NCBI GenBank assembly: GCA_958450365.1
Contig: CAUEEP010000857.1
Location: 170,895 to 234,894, forward strand
Direction: 5' to 3'
Source of the DNA: Mesorhabditis belari
Taxonomy: Eukaryota; Nematoda; Chromadorea; Rhabditida; Rhabditidae
Length of the DNA stretch: 64,000 bases
Under the pieces are notes generated by a model. It made no database searches. It was not told the origin of the DNA and saw only the letters and a list, made by a program, of their open reading frames with translations. Each line of letters begins with the position of its first letter. Positions within the stretch are counted from its first letter, which is position 1. Shown here one piece after another: positions 33,340 to 46,800 of this stretch. The translations under genes and the position numbers were made by a program.

Positions 33340-33775
33340 AATTTAGAGGTCATTTGACGCTTTTTGGACTCTCACAGATGTTTGACTCCGACTTTGATCA
33401 CTTTTAGCCGCTATCCAGTATCCAGGATCGAAACTTTTCATGTGAATCTCTAATCTGGAACCCATATGAGCTATTGATGCCGTTTTAAAAGCAAATATCG
33501 CATTTTGGGGGAATCGAGGATTCCATCGTTCGACTTTGAACACTTTTAGCCACTATCCAGTATCCAGAGTTGCAAATTTTCATCTGAATTTCTAATCTGG
33601 AACCCATATGAGCTATTGATGCTGTTATAAAAGCAAATTTTGCGTTTTGGAGGAATCGAGGATTTCATCTTTCGACTTTGACCACTTTTAGCCACTATTC
33701 AGTATCCAGAGTTGAAAATTTTCATCTGAATGTCTAATCTGGAACTCATTTGAGCTATTGATGCTGTTTTAGAAC
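33340..33775. repeat. Block L1, 142-143-bp unit (TCTAATCTGGAACCCATATG)
   Basis: Boxes with CCAT or TCAT instead of CAC at about 33453, 33596 and 33738, with TTTTAGCCACTATCCAGTAT. The inverted form of the family lies at 36290-36690. Confidence 0.85.
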
Positions 33776-34959
33776 AGGCAGGGCACTTTTACCAAAATCG
33801 TTAATCAAGCACCACTGTTTGTTTCAACAACGGTTCCGAATTTTTTTCGAAAAAACAGCTTTTTATTTCACTAAATTTCTAAAGTGACCTCCAGATCACA
33901 AGAATTTTCAAAAAAATTTCAAAAATTTACATTTTAAAGTAAAAAAATTGCGAGCATCAGGAACATGGGATTTTGATTTTTTAATTTTATAGAAATCCCA
34001 AATTTCTTGCTTTAATCTCAAGTGTGCCTTCCAGGATGGACGAATTTTCGAAAAAAATAGAGGGTTGACAAATTTAGGAACGAAAATTTGGGTCGAGAAG
34101 AATTGCGTCAAAGTTTTGACCCAAAACCAATCTTCTCTGCGATTTGCGCTGATCGGTGAGATCATAAAGAGTATTTTGTCATTCGTTTTCGAGATTGAGA
34201 TGACTTTAGGGCGGGAGAAATGTGGCAGTGATGAGGGATTGGGGCTGCCGCTCTCACTACCTCAATAGATCTACTCTCAGAGATAACTCTGCCCCCTTTC
34301 TTGCGCTCCCCTCACTCCGGCAGACCTATCACTTGCACTAATCTTCATCCTGGAGCGCACACTCAATCACAAGAGTTTATTTAGCCATGCCGAGCACTTT
34401 TCTTTTATGACCGAGTTGGGTGTAGGTGTCTCCCGTAGTTGGGTAGTAAAAATTAGCATACAACTATTTTATTGACTAGAATCTTTCTAGTGACCTCCAG
34501 ATAGCCGAATCCAAGTAAAAGAATTCTTCAATATTGATTTAGTCACGTTTTTTCTCATCGTTCTCCATCCGGCACATGGTAAAGGACGAAAGTTTACGCT
34601 CAAACATTTCCCTTTCAATCACATTTCAATTCAAAATGTGAAGTGCATTCCAGAATGGTCAATTTAACCAATTCTCACACTTTTGATAGCATTTGTATCC
34701 AATTTTTTTCTCACTAACCTTTCACGACATTTCCTTTGAGCCAATTTCCAGTGTGGAGTCCAATTTTCTCAGCGCCGAGAAGAAAATATTTTTCATCCAC
34801 CAAAATAAGCCCCAGAAAGCCGAAAAAATGAGACCAGATGAACACCTTTTCCAATTTTTCTTTCATTCTTCCATTTCTCGTCTTTTCCCACCGAAAATTC
34901 GTTCAAATCTCCCAGGAAAAAGATCTCCAAAAAAAACTCATTTTTTCACATCTTCTGAA

Positions 34960-35580
34960 ATCTTTTTCATCTTCAATGGCCATTCTGGAACGCACAGAAT
35001 TTCATTTGCATATAAAACCGATCAAAATTTACATAGAAATTTTGTCGAATTTAACCGATTGAGATCCTTTGAGAAAAACCCATTTCTGGCTCTGATCGAA
35101 AACTTTCCTTTGCTTCATCGGCCCTTCTGGAACTCACAGAATTCTATTTGCATATAAAATCGTTCAAAATTTACATAGAAATTTTGTCGACCTTAACCGA
35201 TTGAGATCCTTTGAGAAAAACTCATTTTTTCACATCTTCTGAAATCTTTCTCATCTTCAATGCCCATTCTGGAACTCACAGAATTTTATTTGCATATAAA
35301 ACCGATCAAAATTTACATAGAAATTTTGTCGAACTCGACCGATTGAGATCCTTTGGGAAAAAATCATTTCTAGCTCTGATCGAAAATTTTCTTTTGTTTC
35401 ATTAGCCATTCTGGAACTCACAGAATTTTATTTGCATATAAAATCGTTCAAAATTTACATAGAAATTTTGCCGACCTTAACCGATTGAGATCCTTTGAGA
35501 AAAACTCATTTCTGGCTCTTCTTGAGAGCTTTTTTTTGTTTCATTGGCCATTCTGGAAGGCACAGAATCAATTTTTAACT
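34960..35580. repeat. Block M, five boxes at 141-143-bp spacing
   Basis: Boxes at about 34984, 35125, 35268, 35409 and 35551 (TTCTGGAACTCACAGAATT). Units share TTTGCATATAAAACCGATCA and CCGATTGAGATCCTTTGAGA. Confidence 0.9.
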
Positions 35581-36284
35581 CTAGTGCACTAGGTGGTGAA
35601 AGTTTAGAAATCTGGGCTACCGAACTGGGGTTGACCCTGCCTCAGCTCTCGAATTATCCCGTTCCGTCAAATTTTGCCTGCTTGTGCTTTCTAAAATACG
35701 CCTAGTGCTTGCAAAATACCGTAATTCACAATAAAAGCCACCATAAGCCACTTTCTATTTCAGGAATTACCGTAATCAGTGATTTCAGGGAGTCCCAAAC
35801 CGGGACTGCTTCAATTTCTCCCCCATCTCCCAAGATATTCAATTCTTTTGCCGACCAAAATCCTTTCTGGAACGCACGAGAGCTTTCCCGCCCCTCCATT
35901 CAACCAGAAAAAGATTTTCAGAATTTTTCATCACTCAAGATGGATATTCTTGGGTTCGCATTTTTCCCTTTCTCTTTGTCCCATTTTTCTATTTTTTCAG
36001 AATCCTCCTTTTCCAGATTCCCCTTTTCTCTTCGTTTTTTCCCCGGCTTGATGAAATAAGCTTTCCCAGAGGCGTTCTCTGCCCTTCTCCCCTTCATCCA
36101 AAGAATTTGAATGGGTGAGCCCAAACTCAAGCCTACTTTTTGTTATTGATAAAAGTTTTGGTATAGAAAATATAGGCTGACATCCAGTTTGGACGATTTT
36201 GACGAGAAATTTGCGAAATTCCAGTCGCGCAGGGACAGTGCGTGTCGAAGTCAGTGGTGCTTGATTAACGATTTTGGTAAAAGT

Positions 36285-36690
36285 GTCCTGCCTGTTTTAA
36301 AACAGCATTAATGGCTCAAATGAGTTCCAGATTAGAGATTCACATGAAAAGTTTCGATCCTGGATCATGGATAGCGGCTAAAAGTGGGCAAAGTCGAAAG
36401 ATGAGATTTTCGATTTCTCCAAAACGCAATATTTGCCTTTAAAACAGCATCAATAGCTCAAATGAGTTCCAGATTAGAGCTGCAGATGAAAAGTTTCGAT
36501 CCTGGATCATGGAGAGCGGCTAAAAGTGGGCAAAGTCGAAACATGAAATCCTCGATTCCTTCAAAACGCAATATTTGCTTTTAAAACAGCATCAATGGCT
36601 CAAATGAGTTCCAGCTTGGAAATTAGTATAAAAATTTTCAACTCTGGACACTGGATAGTGGCTAAAAGTGGTCAAAGTCAAGCGACTAGA
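36285..36690. repeat. Block L2, inverted relative to L1
   Basis: Units CATCAATGGCTCAAATGAGT, TCCAGATTAGAGATTCACAT and GTGGATAGCGGCTAAAAGTG are the reverse complement of block L1 (33340-33775). L1 and L2 could fold together over 2.5 kb. Confidence 0.82.
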
Positions 36691-37029
36691 ACGACTCCAA
36701 GACCAAGATTGATCTTTTTCCCATCCATTCATTCTCTTTCCCCTCTAAACTGTTGTCTGCGCTCTATGAATGATTTCCGTCCATTATATTTCGTAGATTT
36801 CTGTCTCCGCTGTATCGTTTGCCCCTCGCCTAAAATGGGCCAAACATCTGCCTTTCAACTCCGTTGTTGGCTTTCTCCCTCCCCCATTCCCCTCCTAACT
36901 CATAAAATTCTCTCTAAACCCGTTTTGGGGTTTCACCCCAAAAATGCGCAATCATAACCAAGCGATTAAATTTCTTTTAGAAAGCTTTTTCGATTTAGTT
37001 TCAACTTTGAACGCTTCCCTTCAAGTTTC

Positions 37030-37345
37030 CTTTTGTTTTCGCAAACTTTTACCCAATTTTGGAAACAGTATCCGCTGATCTGGAGGGCACAGGAAATCCT
37101 TAAAACAAAATTAGACTATTTTCTTGAGTTCTAAAGAAGTGGGTTTTTGCTGAATCTTCTGGAGCTAATCTGGAGCTTTAAAGTGTTCCTGGAAATTCCT
37201 TGCGTGGGTTTTTTCTCATCCTGGAACGCACTCTATCGTTTAGCAATAAAAGCTGGATGTCTAGTGACCTTTGGAAACTATCTGCTAGTCGAGCCAACTC
37301 CGACCCCCTAATTTCCAGCCTCAAGACTGTCCCCACCCGCCCCCA
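37030..37345. repeat. Left arm of a 310-bp inverted duplication
   Basis: The sequence from GCAAACTTTTACCCAATTTT to CCCCCTAATTTCCAGCCTC, with CAAGACTGTCCCCACC at its end, is repeated as the reverse complement at 40150-40465. Identity looks high by eye, with a few indels. Confidence 0.88.
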
Positions 37346-37639
37346 CCCCATCCATTCTTCAAACTGGACATCACACCCTCATTTGATTTGCTCATTTGAT
37401 CGCTGTCTTCTTTTTTTCTTCTTCCACCACTTTTGACTCAATCAACTCATTGCCCTGATCTCAATTTGTCGCCAATCCACCTCAAATTTGTTTTCTCTAG
37501 TCATTCTGGAATTCACAACAGCTAATAGATTGATTTTTGAGCTTATTTGATAACTTTTTAAAAGAGGGGTTCTTATAGCAGAGCGGTATGCCAGACGGTG
37601 AGCGATTACGCGGCCACACAAAGAATACATTGTTTCTTC

Positions 37640-37985
37640 CGAAATATGGCCAACTTTAATGGCTCATAACTTTGTTTAGAAGCAATATTATTTTTAAGTA
37701 TTTATATCGTTGGATAGAGGAAACTCCAGGCTTTCGAATCATACAAAATAGAGCTCGATTGGTCTGGCCAAACTAAAGAAAACAGCACCGAAACTGAGTG
37801 AACAACGAAAGTGACTCGAGCCTCTTTTCTCTCAATTCTCTCAGCATTCGCTAGTCCAATCGAGCTCTTTTTGGTATCATTTGAAAGCCTAGAGTCTCCT
37901 CTTTAAAACTATATTAAAAGTCAATAGTCTAGAGATCTCTAGACAAAGTTATAGTCGTTCAAAAAGCCAAAGTCCATTCCAGCGG
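37640..37985. repeat. Foldback element, arms about 120 bp
   Basis: GGCTCATAACTTTGTTTAGA..GAGGAAACTCCAGGCTTTCG..ATAGAGCTCGATTGG at the left pairs with AGCTCTTTTTGGTATC, GAAAGCCTAGAGTCTCCTC and ACAAAGTTATAGTCG at the right. No box is present in the arms. It looks like a non-autonomous inverted-repeat element without coding capacity. Confidence 0.75.
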
Positions 37986-38649
37986 CGAATCACTGACACC
38001 CAAATCACCAAAAATCGTCAAAATGCCAAAATTTTTGCTTCTTTACTTCAAATGCCGGCCAAGATTACTAATTTTGACTTTTTTTGAAAAATTGAAATCT
38101 TAGTTTACTAGAATTGGAATTTTGAAGCTGATTCGAAACAAACACAGTTCAATTTTTGATTTTCCAGAATCCTGCCTTTTTTATTAAACCAATCGGTGTT
38201 GTGCGCTCCAGATTTACCCCTGAAAAAAATATTTTTTCAAAATTTCCAACTACGGCCAAAATTTTAGTGTCCAAGTGAAATTTCTTTAAAAAATGACCCC
38301 ATTTCCCCGCTTTTCCAACCTTTTTACCGCCAATCATTCAAATGCGCTCCAGAATCGCTCGAGCATTAGCCACTGGCCACTAATATGTCAAAATCGACAC
38401 AAAAACGAGCTAGGTGCTCTTCTCTGCAAAAAGTAGCCCCTCGTTAGCAATTTCCTCGCCAAAAAAAAGCGACTCTCGATCTTTTCACCCAGTGAAGCCT
38501 TTTCTGAGACTCTCCTGGGACACAGCGGGGACTATTTTCGGGGAAAGCTTTACTCTCCGCACGGAATAGACCAGCCTGAATCCCTCTGGTTCAATTGCCC
38601 AACTTTGACGGTGCCTCATCTCTAAATGTTATCTTTTCTGAAATTTTTC

Positions 38650-39010
38650 GCTTGAATTCAGCTCAGTGCTTTCCAGGACTCACTATTTTTGGAAAAGTTT
38701 AGAGAAAGACAACGAATTTCCTCAGGAATTCACCCAGCTATCCAATTTAGTTACCTAATTTTGTCACCATTTCTAAGTGATACCTCTTCTGAAGTTTTTC
38801 TCATGAACTCAGCCCAGTGCTTTCCAGGACCCACTATTTTTGCCAAAGTTTTGAAAATGGCAACGAATTTCCCCAGGAATTCACCCAGCTACCCAAGTTA
38901 GGTACCCAAGTTTATCGTTATTTCTGAAATGTCTCCTTTCTGGGAGTTTTCTCGTGAATTCAGCTCAGTGCCTTCCCGTTTTCACAATTTTGACAAAAAG
39001 TCACAATATC
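38650..39010. repeat. Block N, three units (TCAGCTCAGTGCTTTCCAGGA)
   Basis: Boxes near 38666, 38815 and 38965. Units share GGAATTCACCCAGCTA and TTTCTCATGAA. Spacing is about 149. 38000-38650 and 39010-39650 hold isolated boxes with no supported gene. Confidence 0.75.
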
Positions 39011-39654
39011 TTTTGAGGGAACCAGTAGAAAATCATTCCGGTTTAGTTACCCAACTGGCTTTTCGTAAATTTCGCAAATTTCTCAATTCAACTTTTTTCA
39101 TTCCCCAAATCCCATCGATAGTTTACAAAGCAGAGATTGTTCTTCCTGGAAACTTGCAAAAAAAACCGTGAAATTCTGTACGATTCGGTGCCAGCTGGGC
39201 GTAGAAAGTTTTTGAAAAATTTTTTTGAATATAAACAATTTATCTGTCAAAAAAAAGCTGATTTCTCTAGTAAATTTTGACAAAAAAAAAGGAGAGAATC
39301 GGTGTCAAATAACATTGAAAAAAGGAAACTCGCAGGGGAAACGGGCATTTCAATGAACGCGACAAATTCTCGACCGCCGAGAACCGCCGATTTCCCGCGC
39401 ATCTATGAACGCCATTTTCACGTTTTAATCGTTTTTCTGGAAAGGAAACGGTGATCTGGAGCGCACAATAAAAAATAAAAAGCTTAAACCAGAGCTTTTT
39501 TGACTTTTGCAAGATTTGCTCTTGGCGCTCGCTGACCACCATCCTTTTTGGCTCTTTTCTTCATTTTTAACCCTCAAAACTTTTCAGAACCATTTTCTGG
39601 AAGGCACATAAGATATTGAAAAGATAAGAATGGTAGGTGATCAATAAATGTGCC

Positions 39655-39752
39655 TGGATGGCTGGGGGCTGGGGCTGAGGCTGGGGCTGAGGCTGGGGCT
39701 GGGGCTGGGGCTGGGGCTGGGGCTGAGGCTGGGGCTGGGGGCTGATGGGGCC
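39655..39752. repeat. GGCTGG/GGCTGA hexamer array
   Basis: About 15 hexamers GGCTGG or GGCTGA plus GGGGCTG variants. They resemble the GGCTTA and GGCTCA arrays elsewhere but with G for T. Confidence 0.9.
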
Positions 39753-40149
39753 TAACCTTCATTGATGCACCCCTTCTCTCTTTCCCGTCCACTCCCTTCT
39801 CCTCCCTCCATAAGCCTGATTTATTGGATGTCACAGAGATTGGTTGGTGTGTGCTTTGGGATGAGATATTTAGACAAGGCGCTGTGAAAGGAAAAGATAA
39901 CGATCACTGACTAGCGAGAGCAAGAGTTCGAGCGCCGAACTGCACGATTTCCAAAGCAAAACCCAAAAATTTGCTTCCCTTTCGAAATACCGATTTTCTG
40001 CAAGTCGATTCTTCAAAATCGCCAACTTTTGCGCGTTCTGGAGCTCACGGATTCAAAACAAGCATTCAGTAAAGTGGTCTGACGTGTGAAATGTTTTTCT
40101 CTCATCTCATCAGCCCTTCAAAAGAGCCATTTCATTCTCATGGAATCAA

Positions 40150-40465
40150 CCGGGTGGGGACAGTCTTGAGGCTGGAAATTAGGGGGTCGGAGTTGGCTCG
40201 ACTAGCAGATAGTTTCCAAAAGTCACTAGACATCCAGCTTTTATTGCTAAACGAGAGAGTGCGTTCCGGGATGAGAAAAAAAACACGTAAGAACTTTCCA
40301 GGAGCACTTTAAAGCTCCAGATTAGCTCCAGAAGATTCAGCTGAAAACCAAATTCTTTAAAACTCAAGAAAATAATCTAATTTTGTTTTAAGAATTTCCT
40401 GTGCCCTCCAGATCAGCGAATACTGTTTCCAAAATTGGGTAAAAGTTTGCGAAAACAAAAGGAAA
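40150..40465. repeat. Right arm of the 310-bp inverted duplication
   Basis: Reverse complement of 37030-37345. It also keeps GTGCGTTCCGGGATGAG, a box with one change (TCCGG) compared with the intact CTGGAACGCAC in the left arm. Confidence 0.88.
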
Positions 40466-40815
40466 CTTGGGGTAAAGCCTTTAGCTAAAAGATTTTGCTC
40501 AAATTTGCATATTTTCCTTCTTGTCCTGCCTAGATCTTCCCAATGCCATCCAGAACTCACAAAAATTTTGCTTCTTTTGAAAATTTGAATATTTCAAAGC
40601 CACTTTTGCCTCTGATTCGTCTCCATGACTCAAGATTTACTCAGAAGGCGCTTGAGCCAAAAATCTTCATATTTTTAGCTTCAATGACCTCCAGATCGTG
40701 CATTTCCATTCAAAAATCTGTACCCCAACTTGTTTGATTTTTCGAAATGCTTTTGAAGTCACTCCTTCACATTTTCTTGCCGATTTCTACAATTTTGCAT
40801 TCAATTTTTTCAGAA

Positions 40816-43800
40816 ATGAGGTGGCCCTCGTTGTTGGGAGTGATTCTATTGTTACGGGAATCCATTTGTGATCCGAAGATCGCGACAAAATCGCAACGGT
40901 TCGAAGTGCGGGAGGGGAGCACGGTCGAGTTGCCATGTCATGTCGACGATTTGGACAGTTGGTTTTATAGTTTGCAAGGTTATGCAAAGTTTTTCTGCCA
41001 TTTTTAGTCGATCTGGAAGGCACTAGACCCATTGTAGCCATTTTTCTCTATTCAGCAAACAGTTAGACGTAAGTTGATGCAATTTGCGTAACTGAACCGG
41101 ATCCCAATTTTTTCGATAGAAGTAATGTACCTTGAAAATGATTAAAAACAAGACTGTGACTTCCAGATTCGACAAATCAAGCTTACAAAATAGAGACAAG
41201 GTTACGGTAGTCGAGAAAACGGGCACCATTTAGAATGGGTATTTAAGAAGCGAACTTTTCGAAGTAACACACCTTGAAAATGATCAAGACTGTGACTTCC
41301 AGAATCGACAAATCAAGCTTTCAAAATAGAAATGCGATTACGGTAGTCGAGAAAATGGGCACCATTTAGAATGGGTATTTAAGAAGCGGACTTTTCGAAG
41401 TAACACACATTGGAAATTATTAAAAACAAGACTGTGACATCCAGGATTACCAAATCCGATTTCAGGGTGGTCAAATCGAGACCAGAAAGGTTGAAAAACT
41501 TTAGGCTCCCCAACTTCTTCAAATTTAAGGCTAAAATTGAGTGTACTCGGTATTTTATATTTCAATTTGAGTTTTCTACAACAAGTTCAATTTCAGCCGA
41601 TGACACGATCACTTGGGAGACCTCGGAGGGAACGATTTCGCTGGATGAGGAGAAACTGACAAACGATGATAGTCTAGATGTGAGAAAAGATGGATCGGTG
41701 AGTGGGAAAAGAGCTGGCTAGAGTTTCTTAGAGTTATGCTCATCAAAAAGCCAAGCGGTCAGACAAAAGATGAATCCTGGAAGTCACACTAGAATCTGGC
41801 TAACACTAGAAAGCCTAGTTGCAATTTGAGCAATCTGTAAGAGTTCTGTGAGAGTTGGCTAGAGTTTCATAGAGTTATGCCCATCAAAAAGCCAAACACC
41901 CAAACAAAAGATGAATCCTGGAAGTCACACAATGAATTCCTCAATTTTCAGGACATGATCTTAATAATCCGAAACGTCGAGCCGCAACACTCACGTCAAT
42001 TCACGTGCAAGTTGCCCGCCAACGACGCCTCGGTCACCCATGAAGTTGTCGTTGTTTGTGAGTTTTAAAACCAGAATTTCGTTGTGTGCGTTCCAGATTG
42101 GCGATTAGTTACAGTAATTTTCATTTTTAGTGATCCTAGTGAGGGAAAATTGGGCTTAAACCAAAGTTGAAAAAGATGCCTTTTCAAAAATCCATAACTT
42201 TCCCAAACTAGACCCATTTTTTTGTGTTGTGCGCTCCAGCTTGGCGAAAAAACGGATTTTCAGCCTCGCCAAGTGTGAGTATTTCGCCGGATTTGAGCGA
42301 AATGACCACGCGGAAGGGAGATAAAGTGACGCTGCGGTGTCAGGCCACCGGAAACCCCGCGCCCGAGATCCAATGGTCCAAGAAGGTGAGTGGATCCTAA
42401 AAAGACAAAAAAACGATTAAAAACAGGCGTTGAAATTGAGAACACGGTCCGGATTAGTTACCCAACTTTGGGATCTACAGAAATGTGCTTGAATTTTTTC
42501 AAACGCAAAATTTTCAGCTGATTCAATTTCTAATTTCTCGCGTGACCTCCAGAATCTCGTTTTCCGTTAAAAAATTGACCTTTTGATGGTTTTAATAATG
42601 AAAAAATAGTCCGAGACGCTAATCCAAAAACCAACTTCTCCATTTTGCTGAATTTCGACTGAATTTTTCTTTCAAAATCTCCCGTGCCCTCCAGAATTTA
42701 ACTTTTTCGCAAAAAAAATTTGATTTGACAAATTTCCGACACTAGAAAGTCGGAGCTGAAAATTCTTGGCTCACTCGAAAATCTCAAAGCAAAATTTGAC
42801 ACTCTTTTTCTTTTTCAAACTCTTTTGTGCGCTCCAGTATATTGTTTTCAAGTGATCCGACATGTGTTTGGATGATTTGGGATGATTTCGGGGCGGATTC
42901 CGCGTCGGGATCATAGCTTTATGGGTGTCGTTCATCTCGTTTCCCCTCTTTCTCCTCATTGAATGATTTTTACGACCCCTATCTCTTTCACTTTCACCCT
43001 TCCAGACACCCAGCGATTATTGTCAGAGAACGAGTGAAATCTAGAATAATACCTTGGGGATCAGAATATTGAAATTCGAAATCTCTTTGGGATTAAAAAT
43101 TGAGTAATTGCAAGGTGATGCAACTTTTTTTTGCTATTTCTAGCCGATCTGGAAGGCCCTAGACTCATTAAAACCATTTCTTTCTATCTATCAAACAGTG
43201 AGCCGAGCTTCTGGCATAGCCCTGACTTGGAAAAAGCCTTTCGAGCGCTTTGGGTATCGCACTTTCGAGCACTTGCCTTAAAGATTGGTAATTGCAAGGT
43301 TATGCAAATCTTTTCTACCCTTTCTAACTGATCTGGAAGGCACTAAACTCATTAAAACCATTTCTCTCTATCTAGCATATAGTTATCCGGAAGTTGATGC
43401 AAGTTGCGTAACTGAACCGGACCCCAATTTTTTCGATAGAACTAATACACTGTGAAAGTGATCAAAAACAAGACTGTGACTTCCAGAACCGACAAATGGA
43501 GTCCCGAAAATCGAGACAAGGTTACGGTAGTCGAGAAAATGGGCACCATTTAGAATGGGCATTTGAGAAGCGGAATTTTCGAAGTAACACCCCTTGAAAA
43601 CGAGTAAAAACAAGACTGTGACTTCCAGAACTGACAAATCAAGCTTCCAAAATAGAGACAAGATTACGGTAGTCGAGAAAATGGGCACTATTTAGAATGG
43701 GTATTTGAGAAGCCGAATTTCCAAAGTAAAACTCCTTGAAAACGAGTAAAAACAAGACATTCAGGATTACCAAATCCAATTCCAGGGTGGCCAAATCGAG

Positions 43801-46800
43801 CGCGACGTGACCAGAAAGGGCTCCCACTCGCTGATTTTCACCGCCGATCTCAACCACCAGGGTGTCTACATCTGTTCGGCGAGAAACAAAATCGGAGAAG
43901 CTCGTCGCCAAATCGATCTCAAAGTCTCCGGTGAGTTCCAGGATTAACAGTGACAATAATATTTTAGCCTAAAACTTTTCCGTTGGCTTTAAAAAGTGGC
44001 AAAGTTTTCCTGTTTCAAAACGATTTTTAAAAATTCCCTAACTAACTTAAAATCGATTTTTTTGCAAAGCATGCACTCCATATCTCTAAAAAATGAAAAC
44101 AAAATTTTAACTAAGCGTCTTTTTTTGAAAATAGCATGGTGTGTGGGATTTTGAGTGACCAAACTTGGTGTTAAACTCTGAAATGTCAAAGCTGTCAAAG
44201 CCGAAACTTGTCCTAAACAAATCTCGGCGAAAAACTTTGCTCCTAAGAAATCTAATGGCATTTTCCTCGGATCTGGAACGCACACTATGAAAAGCATTAA
44301 CTTTGGTTAACTTAAACCCTTTTCGAACAAATCGGGTATCTGACCAAAACTTGTCCAAGTCAAATCACAGTGAAAAACTTTGTCCCTAAGAAATCTAATG
44401 TCATTTTTCTCGGATCTGGAACGCACACCATGAAAAGCATTAACTTTTATAAGCCTAAATCCTTTTCGAACAAATCGGAGATTTGGTCAAAACTTGTCCA
44501 AGCCAAATCTCAGTGAAAAACTTTGCCCATAACAAATCTAATCAAATGTTTCCCTTATCTGGAATGCATTCTTCGAAAAGCATTCACATTTGTTAGCCTA
44601 AATCCTTTTCGAACAAATCGGATATTTGGTCAAAACTTGTCCAAGTCAAATCTCAGTGAAAAACTTTCCTCTTAACAAATCTAATCAAATATTTCCCTTA
44701 TCTGGAATGCATCCAACAAAAATCATTAACGTTTTCATAGCTAACTCATTTTTTCAGCAAACGGCAATCAGTTGCAAGGGGAAGGAGGTGAGTTCAATTG
44801 TCCATAGTAAATCCTCGTTGTCATCGTCTATTTTGTCCATTTTTCAACTCCACAACTCACAGCTTTCTATTTAGAAAGCCACAGCACTCGACTTTGCTTT
44901 AAAATTTTCATTTCCAAGCTTTTCTAAAGGGTGAAAAAAGTACCGTAACCCGAGAACCCAGATTTGCGAATTTTGCAATCGCAAGTGATCTGGAGCACTG
45001 AATGACTTCCAGGATCGACGATTCAGTGCTTTAAATCGCTTGATTTTTGTAAAATTCCCGAAGAAATCGAGGGAACTCGAAACGGTACCTTTTTTTGATT
45101 AATTTTATCTTTTTTTCAGTGAAACCGTGGATTCGGACCGATTTCGGATATTTGCCTGTACATCGGGGAAACTCCGTGAACATCTCGTGTCGTTTTGACG
45201 GAAATCCCCCGCCGAATCTCGATTGGTACTTCAATGGGTACAGGGTAAAGGTGGGTGATGGAAGAGGGACCAAAAAGCTCTTATTTAAAGTTCTCAATTA
45301 TTTCCAAAGATCAAAAATTGACTCCAAGGCGCTCCAGGATAGCTTTTCCAGAGGAAATTTTACGTTTTAAAGTCTCTAATAGAAGAAAATTGATCTGAAG
45401 TCAGCTCTAGCTTAGGAAAAGCAAAGCCAGAATCCAGAAACAGCCCTAGATCCAAGGACTGCTTGGATTTTGGAGATAGAGCCAAACTAGACAAGCTTGA
45501 CCTTGACACTCTGACATGGTGGAGCTTCTGGCATGGCCCTGACTTCGAAAAAATCTTTCTAGCGCTTTGGGTATCGCACTTTCGAGCGCTTGCCTTAAAG
45601 GTTGGTAATTGCAAGGTTATGCGAATCTTTTCAAACCCTTTCTAACCGATCTGGAAGACCCTAGACCCATTGTAGCCATTTTTCTCTATTTAGCAAACAG
45701 TTAGCCGTAAGTTGATGCGAGTTGCGTAATTGAACCGGACCCCAATTTTCCCGATAGAACTAATATACTGTGAAAGTGAGCAAAAAGAAGACCGTGACTT
45801 CCAGAACCGACAAATGGAGTCCCGAAAATCGAGACAAGGTTACGATAGTCGAGAAAATGGGCACCATTTAGAATGGGTATTTGAGAAGCGGACTTTTCGA
45901 AGTAACACACCTTGAAAATGAGTGAAAACAAGACTATGACTTCCAGAACCGACAAATCAAGCTCCCAAAATAGAGATGCTATTACGGTAGTCGAGAAAAT
46001 GGGCACCATTCAGAATGGGTATTTGAGAAGCGGAATTTTCAAAGTAATACCCCTTGAAAACCGGTAAAAACAAGACTGTGACAGCCAGGATTACCAAATC
46101 CAACGTAAAAATGAGACTAAATGCAATTGTTGGCGAGTCTGACGATCAATCGAAAGTTTCCCAATTTCTAGATGAACGACGCAAAATTCAAAGATGCTAA
46201 AGAGTACGATCAACGCGAGAAAAACTACACACTGTCGACGCTGGAGGTTTGAAAAGAAAGTCGATCCAAATTACCGTGTTTTAGGTGCATAATCTTGACC
46301 CAGACATGTTCGGTGACTACTCGTGTCAAGCGTCGAACAATTTTGGCTCCGCCATCGAAGTGATTCATGTTTCCGGTGAGTTTTTGAATATTTTTGGTCT
46401 CCAATAGGCCTAGTGACTTCCAAATCAGACAAAAAGTTGCCAAAGTTTGCATTTAAGAGCTTCTAATGGTCTAAACTGGCGACCTTGACTTCTACAGCTT
46501 TCCTTGCCCTATTCGATTCATGTCAAGCTATCATAAAAATGACTGCAATAAGCCTAGTGACTTCCAGATTAGACAAAAAGTTGCTAAAATTTGCATTTAT
46601 TAGCTTCTAATGGTCTAAATTGGCACCATTGTCTACGGTAGCTAACTTGAAATCTCCTGTTTAATAATTTTGTAAAAGAAATGACTGCAATAAGCCTAGT
46701 GATTTCCAGATCAGACAAAAAGTTGCTAAAATTTGCATTTAAGAGCTTCTAATGGTCTAAACTGGCGACCTTGACTTCAATAGCTTTCCTCACCCTATTC

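Noticed and set aside
34065..34268. Plus-strand frame beginning MTNLGTKIWVEKNC
   Set aside because: Overlaps an equally open antisense frame, no splice or trans-splice context, typical of AT-rich intergenic DNA.
37560..37625. tRNA-like A box (TAGCAGAGCGG)
   Set aside because: No B box and no cloverleaf; likely chance or very old relic.
39300..39570. Minus-strand short frames beginning MKKRAKKDGGQRAPRA and MAFIDAREIGGSRRSR
   Set aside because: Only 21-26 codons; joining them through the box acceptor is possible but unsupported.
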